Part shown: piece after piece, positions 22,415-32,990 of the stretch
Numbering within the stretch: position 1 is the first letter of the stretch
Layout of the letters: every line of letters begins with the position of its first letter
DNA from: Poecilobothrus nobilitatus
Lineage: Eukaryota > Arthropoda > Insecta > Diptera > Dolichopodidae
Length of the DNA: 64,000 nucleotides
NCBI GenBank assembly: GCA_947095535.1
Contig: OX352772.1
Location: 121,788,225 to 121,852,224, forward strand
Reading direction: 5' to 3'
Notes under the pieces: model-generated
What the model was told of the DNA's origin: nothing
The model's input: the letters and a program-made list of their open reading frames with translations, nothing else
Databases searched by the model: none
Program-made: the position numbers and the translations under genes

Positions 22415-23361
22415 TTAGATTAATTCCTTTTTAAAGTGTAAAACAATTTTTGTTGGATAGAAGCTTGGAACGAAATCTATTGCATCACCGTATTGATTGC
22501 AAATTTTAATCGCTATCGTTTCAAAACAATTGTTTTCTATAGGTATGTAATGCACATTTTCAAATTCAATATTTGTAGGTTTTCTACAATTTTCTGTGTT
22601 GATAGCTCTCAATGCACGCACTTTACTACTTCAAAAAACAGATAATTGAACTATATCTGAATAAATCATCACCATTCCATTCAATTCGTCTTTATTATTA
22701 GCAACAGCTAATTTGAATAATTCGGGTAATTTTGTTTTGAAATTTTTTATATTTTTTTCTGTTGAAATAGTTTAGTTAATAATGTTTTTACATTATAACT
22801 ATGATTAACTTTTATATAGAAACTATCTTCATCAAATGTCTGCGATATTCGTATTAAATCGCGTCGGTTAGATTCTGACACTTTTTTAAATGTTACATCA
22901 TCATAATTTTTAGGAGTAGAGATATATGTCAAAACTTCATTAAAAAATTCTTTTGAAACTTGATTTCGAGTAAATCCGGGATTAGGAGTTATATTTTTAA
23001 TAAGTAGTCGGTAAAAAATTAAATTTCCAATCTCCCAAATGTAATTCCGAATCGTCATAATATGAATAATATGTGTATCCTATAGATTTTGTTATTTTGA
23101 TTTTTTCAAGAGGTTTTCAATATTTGTTACATAAACATTATACTATCCAATATTAATAAAAGCACATTTCTCTTTGCTAAATTCTTCTGTTTGTAAAAAA
23201 TTGTTCAGATATATTTCTGAAAGACCAACTTTTCAATTTCCATTTCTTAAATCAAAGTGAATAGCTAATTTATTTTCGAATGAAGCTAAAGTGTTGTCTG
23301 GAAGCAGTTTTAAATTATCATTGCTAAACAATATTACATAGAAATAATCTTGACTATCCAT
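22415..23361 (-). pseudogene. Polinton minor capsid (penton-like, single jelly-roll) protein
   Basis: ATG at 23361: MDSQDYFYVILFSNDNLKLL, then NTLASFENKLAIHFDL and KVGLSEIYLNNF, the standard N-terminus of the insect Polinton minor capsid protein; it ends KVRALRAINTENCRK ... YPTKIVLHFKKELI at 22415. In-frame stops occur at about 23250 and 23145, and a frameshift falls in an A-run near 22755. The protein forms the capsid vertices. It lies 40 bp downstream of the 23401-24102 gene. Confidence 0.8.
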
Positions 23362-23400
23362 CTTTGTTGAATTCTTCTAAACTATAAAATGCTCAACTAT

Positions 23401-24102
23401 TTATATGTTGTCCATTCCGGTGTTGTTGAAGTTCTTAGTTTTGGACTTTTTAGCAAAGGTTTTAGCTTTCGTTTTTGTTTCAGGAAACTGTGAAAGTATA
23501 CTTGAGGAAATTGAACTGCCGGCCAATCTTAGAGTCTTCTTTTTCTCAGGGGATGGTACAGCAACGGTAATTACATCACCACTTGGTGTTTCAAACATTC
23601 GATAATCAGAGTTTAGAGATGGTCTTTCAACTAGTTTTTCACCTTTCAACATTTCAGTTTGAGCTAATTTTTTAAATGAATTTTCATTATCAAAATCGTA
23701 ATGTGATAAATCAATATCCGTATTTGAATGTTCTATTTTAGGATCATATTCAAACATATCATCGGTAGCTAATGGTACAAAATTGGTTTGTGCTGATGTT
23801 GATTTATGTTTAGGTAATTCAGTTTCTGTATATATATTTCGTTTAGAGAAGAATTTTGTTTGGGTGCCTGTATCAAATGTAACATTATTAACGTTTTCTG
23901 GTAATTTTTTTGTATGTCTCTTGTTAATTCCATATTTGATGAGATTTTGACGATATAAGTACCATTTTTGCAATGGTTTTAATTTTTTATCGTATAGAAC
24001 TTTTTTCATTTTTTGATCTAATAAATCCAAGTTTTTATCGACTTGAAATAATTTGCTAAATTTTGAAAATATTTCTGGTGACATAACAATCATTCGCTGC
24101 AT
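23401..24102 (-). CDS. Polinton conserved virion-cluster protein of unknown function, 233 aa
   Basis: Intact frame: MQRMIVMSPEIFSKFSKLFQ, a helical segment KLKPLQKWYLYRQNLIKYGI, a low-complexity middle, and a basic C-terminus rich in Lys. Proteins with this 'MxxMxxxPPE...LYRQxLxRY' start are a regular part of arthropod Polintons. The start codon overlaps the upstream stop (TAATG at 24100-24104), typical of viral compactness. It is unbroken, unlike the neighbouring capsid genes. Confidence 0.7.
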   Translation of the reverse strand: MQRMIVMSPEIFSKFSKLFQVDKNLDLLDQKMKKVLYDKKLKPLQKWYLYRQNLIKYGINKRHTKKLPENVNNVTFDTGTQTKFFSKRNIYTETELPKHKSTSAQTNFVPLATDDMFEYDPKIEHSNTDIDLSHYDFDNENSFKKLAQTEMLKGEKLVERPSLNSDYRMFETPSGDVITVAVPSPEKKKTLRLAGSSISSSILSQFPETKTKAKTFAKKSKTKNFNNTGMDNI

Positions 24103-24434
24103 TATGTCCTACTGAGCAATTTTCGTATTACACCAGATAATATAGTTCCAATTAAAGTTGGTAAAAATCCACCATGTTGAACTAATATTTTTCTTTTGGC
24201 TTTTATACTTTTCTTAGCACAGGCTAGAAATCTTAATTGTTTTTTATGTTTTTTTAATTTTGCTTTTTGTGCTGGTGATATTTTATTATTGCTATTTAAT
24301 ATATTGATAGCAATTTCTGCAATAATTTTTATAATGTCATCATTACAATATTTAAGAATATTTTGACGAAATTTTTTCTTGTTGCACTCTCCAAGTACAT
24401 GTAATATATGTTGGTTTTTCTTTAATCGTTTCAT
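24102..24434 (-). CDS. Polinton small basic protein with hydrophobic C-terminus, 110 aa
   Basis: Intact. The N-terminal two thirds is Lys/Arg-rich and helical (KLKKHKKQLRFLACAKKSIK); the C-terminus is GGFLPTLIGTILSGVIRKLL, a hydrophobic/amphipathic tail. This architecture is widely conserved in arthropod Polintons. A DNA-condensing or membrane-acting virion role, by analogy to small adenoviral core proteins, is inference only. It lies 40 bp downstream of the ATPase gene and overlaps the next start by TAATG. Confidence 0.7.
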   Translation of the reverse strand: MKRLKKNQHILHVLGECNKKKFRQNILKYCNDDIIKIIAEIAINILNSNNKISPAQKAKLKKHKKQLRFLACAKKSIKAKRKILVQHGGFLPTLIGTILSGVIRKLLSRT

Positions 24435-24474
24435 ACTTTTGACAGCTGTTGTTCAAATCATCTATATCACAGAA

Positions 24475-25080
24475 TCATATACAATATTCTTTTGAAAAAA
24501 TGTTAGTCCTTAAAAGAAACAAATCGTTAATATCTTGCGTTAAATCCAACACAAAATAACCATACGGTTTTGATGTTACATCATTATATACTCTTAAGAA
24601 ACCCTTTATATTTTCTGGATATAGCTGACTAGCAAGAGGAGAAATCTGGAAATTGTCTCGAGGGTTTTTGAAAAACACAAAATATTTTAAATTTAATGAA
24701 TTGTCTCGTGAGAATTTGCCCTGATTAAAAACGTTTTGTGTTAACAATACAATAGATAAATTACGATGATGTGAACCCTTAGTAAATAGTTCGCATATCT
24801 GTTTATTTGCAGAATCTAACATTAAATCATCTAAAACTATTAAAGTAGGTTTATTTTCATTCCCACTAAACTCTTTTGGTATATTGGTATAAAATTTTAT
24901 ATAAGGAAAATCTATATTTTCCGTAATAGCAGACATTTCTGGGTTATACCATTTTATTGTTTCACTTCGCGGGTAAATCAATCTGTTAATATTTTCAATT
25001 AAATTACACACAAATGTTGTTTTCTCACATCCAGATGGTCCCGCGATCATCATTGTAAATGGATGAATAAAATTAATCAT
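24475..25080 (-). CDS. Polinton DNA-packaging ATPase (FtsK/HerA superfamily, A32-like), P-loop altered
   Basis: Full-length 201-aa frame. HPFTMMIAGPSGCEKTTFVC carries the Walker A site at residues ~14-21, but the third glycine of GxxGxGKT is Glu (one-base change). Walker B is TLIVLDDLM (~79-87), followed by GSHHRNLSIVLLTQNVFNQG, the usual sensor region. It would pump DNA into capsids. It is the first gene of the minus-strand cluster, divergent from 25176. The P-loop change probably abolishes ATP hydrolysis. Confidence 0.9.
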   Translation of the reverse strand: MINFIHPFTMMIAGPSGCEKTTFVCNLIENINRLIYPRSETIKWYNPEMSAITENIDFPYIKFYTNIPKEFSGNENKPTLIVLDDLMLDSANKQICELFTKGSHHRNLSIVLLTQNVFNQGKFSRDNSLNLKYFVFFKNPRDNFQISPLASQLYPENIKGFLRVYNDVTSKPYGYFVLDLTQDINDLFLLRTNIFSKEYCI

Positions 25081-25175
25081 TTTTGATCAGTATCTGACGA
25101 TAAACTAAATTTAAAATTCAATCGAGAGATAATATAAAAGCAGCGAACATATTCTTAATACAGTCATTTTGAATT
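25081..25175 (+). promoter_or_regulatory. Divergent promoter region with TATA box and initiator
   Basis: TATAAAAG at 25133-25140 and a TCATTTT initiator-like site at 25164-25170; the spacing (T of TATA to A of TCA, 33 bp) suits an RNA polymerase II core promoter for the plus-strand gene at 25176. The minus-strand ATPase starts at 25080, so this 95-bp gap is bidirectional. Confidence 0.55.
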
Positions 25176-25463
25176 ATGGAAGTTACGGAGCTTCTAAATA
25201 CTTATTCCTCCGTCTTATTAAATGATCATAAGAAACTAATATTACGTACACACAAACACATTAAAAATTATTCTGGAGTAAAAAAGAACAGTTCAATTTA
25301 TGGTACTTACTTTGCGCTTTGTCCATAGGCATATGATAATTCTACTTCTGGACCGGATATATGTGAATGTCATACAATAGAAAAATATAAAATCACTTTG
25401 TTAAATTTAATTAAATGGTATAAGAATAATGTCGAGGTTACAAGTTGTGTCAGAAATTCATAG
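25176..25463 (+). pseudogene. Small plus-strand Polinton gene before the integrase
   Basis: ATG at 25176 lies ~10 bp after the predicted initiator: MEVTELLNTYSSVLLNDHKK, then YGTYFALCP, a stop (TAG), and, in the same frame, DNSTSGPDICECHTIEKYKI to SCVRNS at about 25463. Cys/His spacing (C-P...C-x-C-H) might be a small zinc site. It overlaps the integrase start region at 25429. Function unknown. Confidence 0.4.
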
Positions 25464-25668
25464 AGGTGCCAGAAGAAAATTTACACGAAGAAAATTTATT
25501 CAAAAGGGTTTAAATGACACTTGGCAAATTGGTTGAAATGATTCCACATGCAAAATATTACAAGCGATATAAATATTTATTAACAGTTATTGATACATTT
25601 TTGAAATTTGCTTTTGGTCAAAAACAAAAACGCTGATAATCTCTTAATCGCAATGAAAAAAGCTTTCG
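25429..25668 (+). pseudogene. Polinton RVE integrase, N-terminal part
   Basis: ATG at 25429 (MSRLQVVSEIHRGARRKFTR), then KGLNDTWQI, where the first catalytic Asp should follow but a small deletion shifts the frame; LVEMIPHAKYYKRYKYLLTV and IDTFLKFAFG (Asp in TVIDTF retained) follow. Coding similarity stops at MKKAF (about 25668), where LINE sequence starts; the C-terminal part is at 34398-34912. Integrase inserts the element and sets its 5-6-bp target duplication. Confidence 0.8.
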
Positions 25669-25861
25669 AAGTATCAAAGTAGCAAGACGTGTTTTACAGC
25701 TCTTAAAATTTATTTTAGTTAAAATCATAAAACAAATATAAATAACTAATTTAAATAACTTATCTTATAAAACATATAAATTATTTATATTGTTTTGTAT
25801 TAATTTAATCAAAATAAGAGAGGAGAAAAAAATAAATTATTTTGTTTTTAAAATTATTTAT

Positions 25862-26890
25862 AAATGGGTTCATGCGAAGTATGCAAGAAATCATTAAGTG
25901 GCAAATGCAAAATTTATTCATACAGCATGTGCATCTGTTTCCGAAGAGCTGTACAGGCTGGTAAAATCAGGAAGTCTTGAGTGGAAGTGCTCAAGATGTC
26001 CTTGCCCAATGAATATTTGAATGAACTTAATGAATCTATAATTGCTGAAGATGCTGATGATAAGGAGGCTAACTTCATTGGAGAAGAGACCATTATTGAT
26101 CAAGAACATCTTGGCAGCATTGAACTAGAAAAAACAATTCACTTAGAAGAGTTTTCTTCGCTCGTGTTTTCAAATAGCAAAGAGGATAAAATGGATAAAG
26201 TTGTGGAATATTTAAAAGTACTCGGTTCTTTTTTATCCGATATTAGGAGCTCACAAAATTTCATAGTCAGTAGAATGGATAAATAACTTGAAGAAAATAA
26301 AGCAATTAAAAATGAAAACAAGCAACTGAACAAAAATATTCATCACATAGAAGATCATGCAAGGTTGCTGGAAGAAAAAATAAGCAAAATGGAGATGACC
26401 ATGGATGAGCCACGGCAGATTGAACGCAAAAATAATATCGTCATTGCTGGTCTGCCGCCTAAAATAAGTAATTCACATTTTATTAAAATTTTCAATAAGA
26501 TAGAACTACCACATATAAACATAAAATCAATACCGTCATTGCCAAAAAAAGTGGAAGGTAAACCAGAAAGCTGTCTATATATCGTTACATTAAGTTCAGA
26601 AGAAAATAAAAATCTCTTTATATCAAAAAAAAAAAGGTTCGGATTATTATTCACCTTTGAATTTGATCTGCCAGTAGCTAACAATGAAATTTTCTTTCGA
26701 AATCATCTGTCCCCGCTTCAAAGTAAACTCTACTATGACGCGAAAAAAATTAAACTTGAAAAAAAAATGGAGTACTTATGGTTTAAAGAAAACAAAATAT
26801 TCTTACGAGAAAATAAAACAAGCAAAATTTTTGGAATTACTAATTACAATGATATTAGGAAAATTAGAAATGCACTCAAAATGTACTAAT
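25862..26890 (+). pseudogene. LINE ORF1 protein
   Basis: ATG at 25862. Reading shows a Cys/His cluster (MGSCEVCKKS ... FIHTACASVSEELYRL ... WKCSRCPCP), which looks like a PHD/CCHC-type zinc finger broken by a frameshift; an acidic linker; a coiled-coil region (NENKQLNKNIHHIEDHARLL) after a stop at 26284-26286; and an RRM-like part IERKNNIVIAGLPPK (26416 on) to the stop at 26887-26889. It would chaperone the LINE RNA. The combination of zinc finger, coiled coil and RRM-like domain is familiar from several LINE clades. Confidence 0.6.
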
Positions 26891-28009
26891 ATTAGTCAAT
26901 ATTCAAAAACCTTTTTTTTGTCACTTTAGATAATCTAAAACGCTTTGTTTATCAATTGGCCTCCATTATTTTTGCTACAATTATCAAAAACAAAAAAATT
27001 ACAACACATAAAATAAATAACAATTAAATTTTTCGTTAATTTTATTATTTTTGTTTTTTAATTTTATTATTAAAATAGCATTATTAATTTTATTAAATAT
27101 TTGTATTTTGGTTTATTATCTCAGAATACGTATGAAAACATATGTTTTTTTACATAAATTTCTTTTCTTTTTTTTACTAACTAAAAACATTTTGAAATCT
27201 TATTTACACATTACACATATATTTTTTTCTGTATATACTAAATACTATATATACATATTAAGCTTATATACTAAAATTGCTTTTCATTGCTCATTTATGA
27301 AAACATATGTTGTTTTATATAAATTTTTATTTTTTTTCTTTTCTTTTTCTTTTATTTATTTTTTACTAACTAAAATTATTTTTAAATCACATTTACACAT
27401 TACACATAAAGCTTTTCTATATACAATAAATATTATATACCTATACATGTTACCCTTATATATTAAAATTATTTTAAATTGCCATTTGAATTTATAATTT
27501 ATAAATATTCATTTTCTTTCATTATCCAAAAAAAAAATTATAACACAGCATTAAATTTTGCATTAATTTTATTATTTATATTCTTTAATCGTTTGATGAA
27601 CTTGGATAGGTTATGTAAATGCAAGCATAAACACATGGCATATATATTATATGGACTTATGCCTGCACATACTAAACATTCCTTCTATTTAAATAACACA
27701 TTTCTTTATATTTTTAATTATAAAATTTTTAACTTTAGTTTTTTAACTATAACCACTAATAATTCACAATTATTCTATTATTATTTCACTGATTCACAAA
27801 TTCTTTTTTTAATTATATACTTATTTTTATTTTATTTTTATTTTTACGTTAAATGTATCATTCAAGCTGCGCACGAAATTACTACTAATTTCTTTTTTTT
27901 TAAATATATACATATATGTCATACTAAATAATCATGTACTCATCCACTCTTTCCTTCTCTTTTTATCAAATAATTTTTATTTACAACTGTTCAATGAATG
28001 CGTTTGATA
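26891..28009. other. T-rich spacer between LINE ORF1 and ORF2 with internal repeat
   Basis: About 1.1 kb of very T-rich plus-strand sequence without conserved coding. An imperfect tandem repeat of ~170-190 bp is visible: gaaaacatatgttnttt at 27132 and 27298, actaactaaaa and ttacacattacacata at 27176-27215 and 27366-27405. The long open frames here (27051-27497, 27479-27931) are low-complexity Phe/Tyr/Ile runs and not convincing genes. Confidence 0.5.
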
Positions 28010-30838
28010 TTGATAATGAGATAAGAGTAATTAATACAAATACAGAGTCGGTTGAAAAATAATATAAATATAATTTATCTCAATATACATAGCTTAAGAA
28101 ATAAAATACCTGAATTAGAGACGCTGATAAATTCCTATAACTGTGATGATTGTGTGATTGTGCTCACAGAAATTTGGTAGAGAAAATAAGAAAACCAATT
28201 TTTCAATCTCCAAGAGTTCACTCCATATTTCTCAAATAGGCAAACAGGCTATGGAGGTATTGCAACATTTATCGCACACTGTTTAAGTAGCAACATTGTA
28301 TATGAGAAAGAATTTCAATTGTCCAGTTTCTTAATTGTCAAATTAATAAAACATAAAATTAACATATTTGCCTGCTATAGATCACATTATACTAATGAAA
28401 TAGATTTTATTAATAAAATTGACGATTTAACGTCTGCACATAGAAGATCCTTAATAATTGGGGATTTCAACATCAACTTACTTGATCAAAATAATAGAAT
28501 TGTGCGTATCTATACCGATACATTATTAAGAAACAGTTTTCTCATATGCAATAAAAAAACTTGAGAATTCGCTACTAGAATCGGTGTAATCAAAACAGTA
28601 ATAGACCATTTAATAACTGATCTTTTAAAGTTGAAGTACTTTTTTCATATAATGGACACTTGTTTATCAGACCACAAAATGTTTTTTATCAGCGTTGATC
28701 AAATTCCTATGAACGATACTCTTGCTAAAACTCAAACAATCTTAGATTACAACAGTCTAAGTAATGATCACGCTTGGCAAGCTTTAGACCAGTACGAAAC
28801 ATTTGATCAAGTTACACACGCAGTAGACCAGTTGATCGATAAACACACACATGTCATCCCGCTGAAAAATATTGCGAGGAAGCATGAGTGGATGACAGTA
28901 GAAATATCTCAAACTATGAGAATCCGCGACTCTTTCTATAGATACAAAAAAAAATATCCGAAAGATGCCCGTATTAAAGGCTTATACATTACATATAGAA
29001 ATAAGGTAAATATTTTAATTTCAAAATCAAAAGCACAACATTATTGGGAAAAAATTATGAAGGATCCTGGCAACCCTAAAAACGTGTGGAACGTGTACAA
29101 AACAATTATGTTTAACAAAAATCCAAACATCTCGGTCAATGAAATAAAAATTATTAACTACAATGATAGCAACATATCTAATCCAGAGGAAATAAGTAAC
29201 GTAATGAACATTTTCTTTACGACGGTAACAGATAAATAAAATATACCTAATGAAAAAATTGATTACGCTTATCTTAATAAATTCTCTCGAAATATATATA
29301 ATAATGTGAGTTTAGAGTTAACGAATCTAGAGGAAGTAAATGATGCAATTAATTCGCTAAAATTGCAATCTGCGACAGGGATGGATGGTATTTCGGCTAA
29401 ATTCATAATAAAATTTTCAGATAGGTTAGCACCCACTTTAGTAAAATTTATTAATAAAACTTTTGAAGCCAATTCTTTTCCTGATTGCCTGAAAAAGGCC
29501 GTAGTGACACCAATTTTCAAAAGTGGAGATGCCACAAATCCGTCAAATTATAGACCAATATCGGTGTTATCCAATTTCCCAAAAATATATGAACGTATTA
29601 TAAAAAATAGACTCAACACGTTTCTGAGAAACAACACTATATTGAGTTCTGATCAATACGGATTTGAGGAAAACTCTAATACCACCGCGGGATGTCCGGC
29701 CTTAACTGATTTTATTACCAGAAATATGGATAACGGTAAATTCTCGGCCTGTGTATTCATCGATTTAGAGGAGGCATTTGACTGTGACGATCATAAAAGT
29801 TTACTGCACAAGCTTTCTAGATTGAGCTTTTCGAATGAGCAAATTGCTTTATTCAAAATCTACTTAATTCAAAGAACTCAGTGTGTAAAGATTAAAAAAA
29901 ACCTAAGCAATTTATGTATCATCAACAAAGGAGTACCGCAGGGATCTGTCTTGGGTCCGGTATTTTTCAAGATATACATTGACGATATAACCCGACTTAA
30001 TCTCCATGGATCTATACAGTTATTTGCTGACGACGCGGTTATAAAGTATGCGGAGTCAAGCGAAGCAAACCTCAAAAAAGCAATATTAAATGACCTGACT
30101 ATTATAAATGAATGGCTTCTAAAAAATAGGTTATTGATGAATATAAAAAAAACTTGTATACTACCATTTGGAAACAAAATTTTTAATGATCTCACTATCA
30201 CCGCTAATGGTGCAAAAATTTATGTAGTAAAGTGTCATAATTACTTAGGACTTCACATTGACAGTAAGCTTAATTGGGTTGAGCATATTGAGCATATAAT
30301 AAAAAAAGTCTCTCCATATATATTCATACTTAGTAGATTAAAGAAATTTTTGAATAAAAATACATTATTCGTTATATATGCATCTTACATATTATCTAAC
30401 ATTGTCTATGTGAACCCAATTTGGAGTAGAGCCCCACAAATTCATCTAAAAAAAATCGAATCTTTGCTAAAAAAAGCAATAAAATTAATTCACGATTACC
30501 CCATTTTGCATCCGACCAGTATGCTTTATACGAGAAAGTACTTAAGCTTCTCAGACATTTGTAAAAGGGAGCTCTATATAATCGCGTTCAAAATAATCAA
30601 CAACAAAATAAAACACAATTTTTTAATTCAACAAAATCTTGATTTTCATAATTATAATACGCGAAATAAATCTAAATTTTATCTATCACTTTTCCAGACA
30701 GATAAACAGAAAAACAACTGTTTATACAACTGCCTGAAAGTATTTAATGACTTACCGCCGGAATTTAAAATAATTGAAAACATCTGCATATTTAAAAGAA
30801 AAATTACAGAAAGAATTGTTGCAAATTATAATAGCTAA
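28010..30838 (+). pseudogene. LINE ORF2: endonuclease and reverse transcriptase
   Basis: The endonuclease part is broken: IHSLRNKIPELETLINSY and VLTEIW (28080-28180), then a frame with SLIIGDFNINLLDQNN (28451 on) and CLSDHKMFFIS (28660). The RT frame 29306-30838 (510 aa) is open throughout: GMDGISAKFI, NYRPISVLSNFPKIYERIIK, QYGFEENSNTTAGCPALTDF, CVFIDLEEAFDC, NKGVPQGSVLGPVFFKIYID and LFADDAVIKY (catalytic FADD present). RT could fold, but with a broken endonuclease the copy is immobile on its own. Same family as 19190-21656. Confidence 0.85.
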
Positions 30839-31355
30839 TAACATTCTTTAACATACAGGAATTTATCAGCACAATTTTTATACTCACTCTTGTTTTTCTT
30901 CCTAAAAATCATAAAGTTTAGAAATAGTAAAAATATTTAAACATTTGCAATAAATAAGAAAAAAAAAAATAATTAATAAAATAATAAAATATAATAATAA
31001 TTATTATAATTGTGGTTGTCATATTGATTAATATGATAGAGTTGTAGTTGGATAATTGTAATAGAAAAATGGGAACCAATACATGTATACATAATGCATT
31101 GTACACATAATTTTTATATCTAAGCATTTTTATATATGTACATGTATAATACATAATTTGAATATATAAGTGAACATAAGTAGAATGGGAAAGAGAGAAA
31201 AAGAAAAGAAGAAAAAATTTTATAGTATTTATAATAACAATAATTAATAAATATGCGATTAAATTTATTTTTGTCTGTTTTGCATAATATTGATTTGAAT
31301 ATGTACAATTAAATATAAACTTATAAGATATTACTTCCTTAGCTTTAAACATTTA
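30839..31355 (+). other. LINE 3' UTR, first part
   Basis: AT-rich, non-coding; it is continued at 34248-34397 beyond the Harbinger insertion. The TTA at 31353-31355 is the left target duplication. Confidence 0.6.
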
Positions 31356-31604
31356 GGGCCAGATTGCGAGTGTCAACCATCAACTGGTTGATAGTTGATA
31401 AATTTTGTCGCTCGATAAAATTTTTGTCATTGCGAATATCAACTGATAAAATTTTTAACTATTGTGAATGTTGAATAAAATGACATAAATAAAAAAAAAT
31501 TTGATCAATTTATTTAAAATTTTGCTTGACATTTAAGTTTTGTTTTTAAAAAATTTTTAAAGGAGTATTTATTTGACAATAAAAATAAAAATAAAAGTAA
31601 TTGT

Positions 31605-32845
31605 AATGACTTCAGTAGAATAATTTTTCGAAGACTCGGAAGAAGAAATAACTGAAAATATAGCAAGAATTCGAAAAAATGTAAGGGATAAGTCGGATCC
31701 GTTAGAGTTAAATGACGAAACGTAAGTAAAATGTTTATTATCGAAAAATTTTATTTATTTAAAAATGTTTTAGTTTTATAAAAAATTTCCGATTATCAAA
31801 ATGTGCGTTCACTTATTTGTTAGAAGAGATTGATGAACAGTTGAAAATACCTGCAAGGCAAAGAGCTGTTCCTTCTATAATAAAGCTAGCAGCAGTTCTA
31901 AGATTCTGCTCGTCTGGAAGTTACCAACTAAGTATTGGAAATGACTTCAATCTTGGTTTGGCGCAACCAACAATTTCAATCATTTTTAAAGAAGTGTTCA
32001 ATATACTTGAAAGTCATGTATGTTCTAAATGGATAAAATTTCATTATACACAAAATGAAAAACGACAAGCAAAAATATATTTTTATGAAAAAAGTAGGAT
32101 TCCCAATGTTATTGGAAGTGGAGATGGGACACATATCCGAATCGTAGGTCCGAAACCAGAACTTCGTCATCTATATTATTGTAGAAAAGGCTTTTATAGT
32201 ATAAATGCCATGATCGTAAGTACTACGTAAATTTTGTCTTGATAAAATAAAACATTTTGGATCTTTTAAGGTTTGTGATCATATGATGCGTATCAGATAT
32301 ATTGATGCAAAAAACCCTGGTGCCTCACATGATTCACATATTTAGAATACATCAAATTTAAAAAGGCAGATTGAGGAAGAATATCAAAACGGAAATAATG
32401 ATTTCCGTTTATTAGGTACTATTGTTTGAATTTTTTTTTTTTTTGGAATAAAAAATTTTAAATTTTAGGAGATGGTGGACATCCAATTGCGCCATATCTA
32501 ATGACACCATATAGAAATGCTGAAGAAGGGTTTTCCCAAGGAAAATTTAATAAAAGGTATTCACAAGGACGAAATATTGTGGAACGAACCATTGGTGTTT
32601 GGAAAACTAGGTTTAGGTGTATTTTAAGCTCACGAGAATTAAAATACGTTCCGGAAACTGCAACAAAAATTGCAAATGTCTGTGCAGCATTGCATAATAT
32701 ATGCATACATTATTCAGTGCCTGAATTAGATAATGAAGAGGACGAGGTGAATGAAGAGGATGAGGTTGACAACTTTAATGAAACTGAAAATAATAATTTT
32801 GTTAATGGAAGCAGAATCAGAGATGCTATTGCTATCTCAATGTAA
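31605..32845 (+). pseudogene. Harbinger transposase (DDE, HARBI1-like)
   Basis: Cuts and pastes the element. Exon 1 from ATG 31605 has an in-frame TAA at 31620; donor GTAAGT at 31723. Exon 2 covers about 31768-32213 with NVIGSGDGTHIRIVG (first Asp); a GTAAGT donor after AMIV leads to exon 3 at about 32272 with YIDAKNPGASHDS (second Asp) and a TAG replacing the usual Trp before NTSN (32342). A third intron (about 32416-32468) leads to GDGGHPIAPYLMTPYRNAEE and NIVERTIGVWKTRFRC (Glu). The catalytic triad is kept, but two stops disable it. Confidence 0.85.
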
Positions 32846-32990
32846 ATAATTAATACAAAATTTAAATTTTAAATTTTTTATTTTAACATAAATTATAAAA
32901 AAAGAAATGGTATTTTATGTAAATTAAGTAGTTTCTAATAAAAGTAAAAAACAAATGTTTTATTTTTGTTTCATAATGAATTAATTTTAA

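Noticed and set aside
27051..27931. Two long plus-strand open frames of 148 and 150 codons
   Set aside because: Composition is almost only Phe, Tyr, Ile and Leu from T-rich DNA within the LINE inter-ORF spacer; no domain pattern and an internal repeat explains the length.
30918..31352. Minus-strand open frame of 144 codons with apparent membrane segments
   Set aside because: Lies in the AT-rich LINE 3' UTR; hydrophobicity comes from base composition and no homology pattern is seen.
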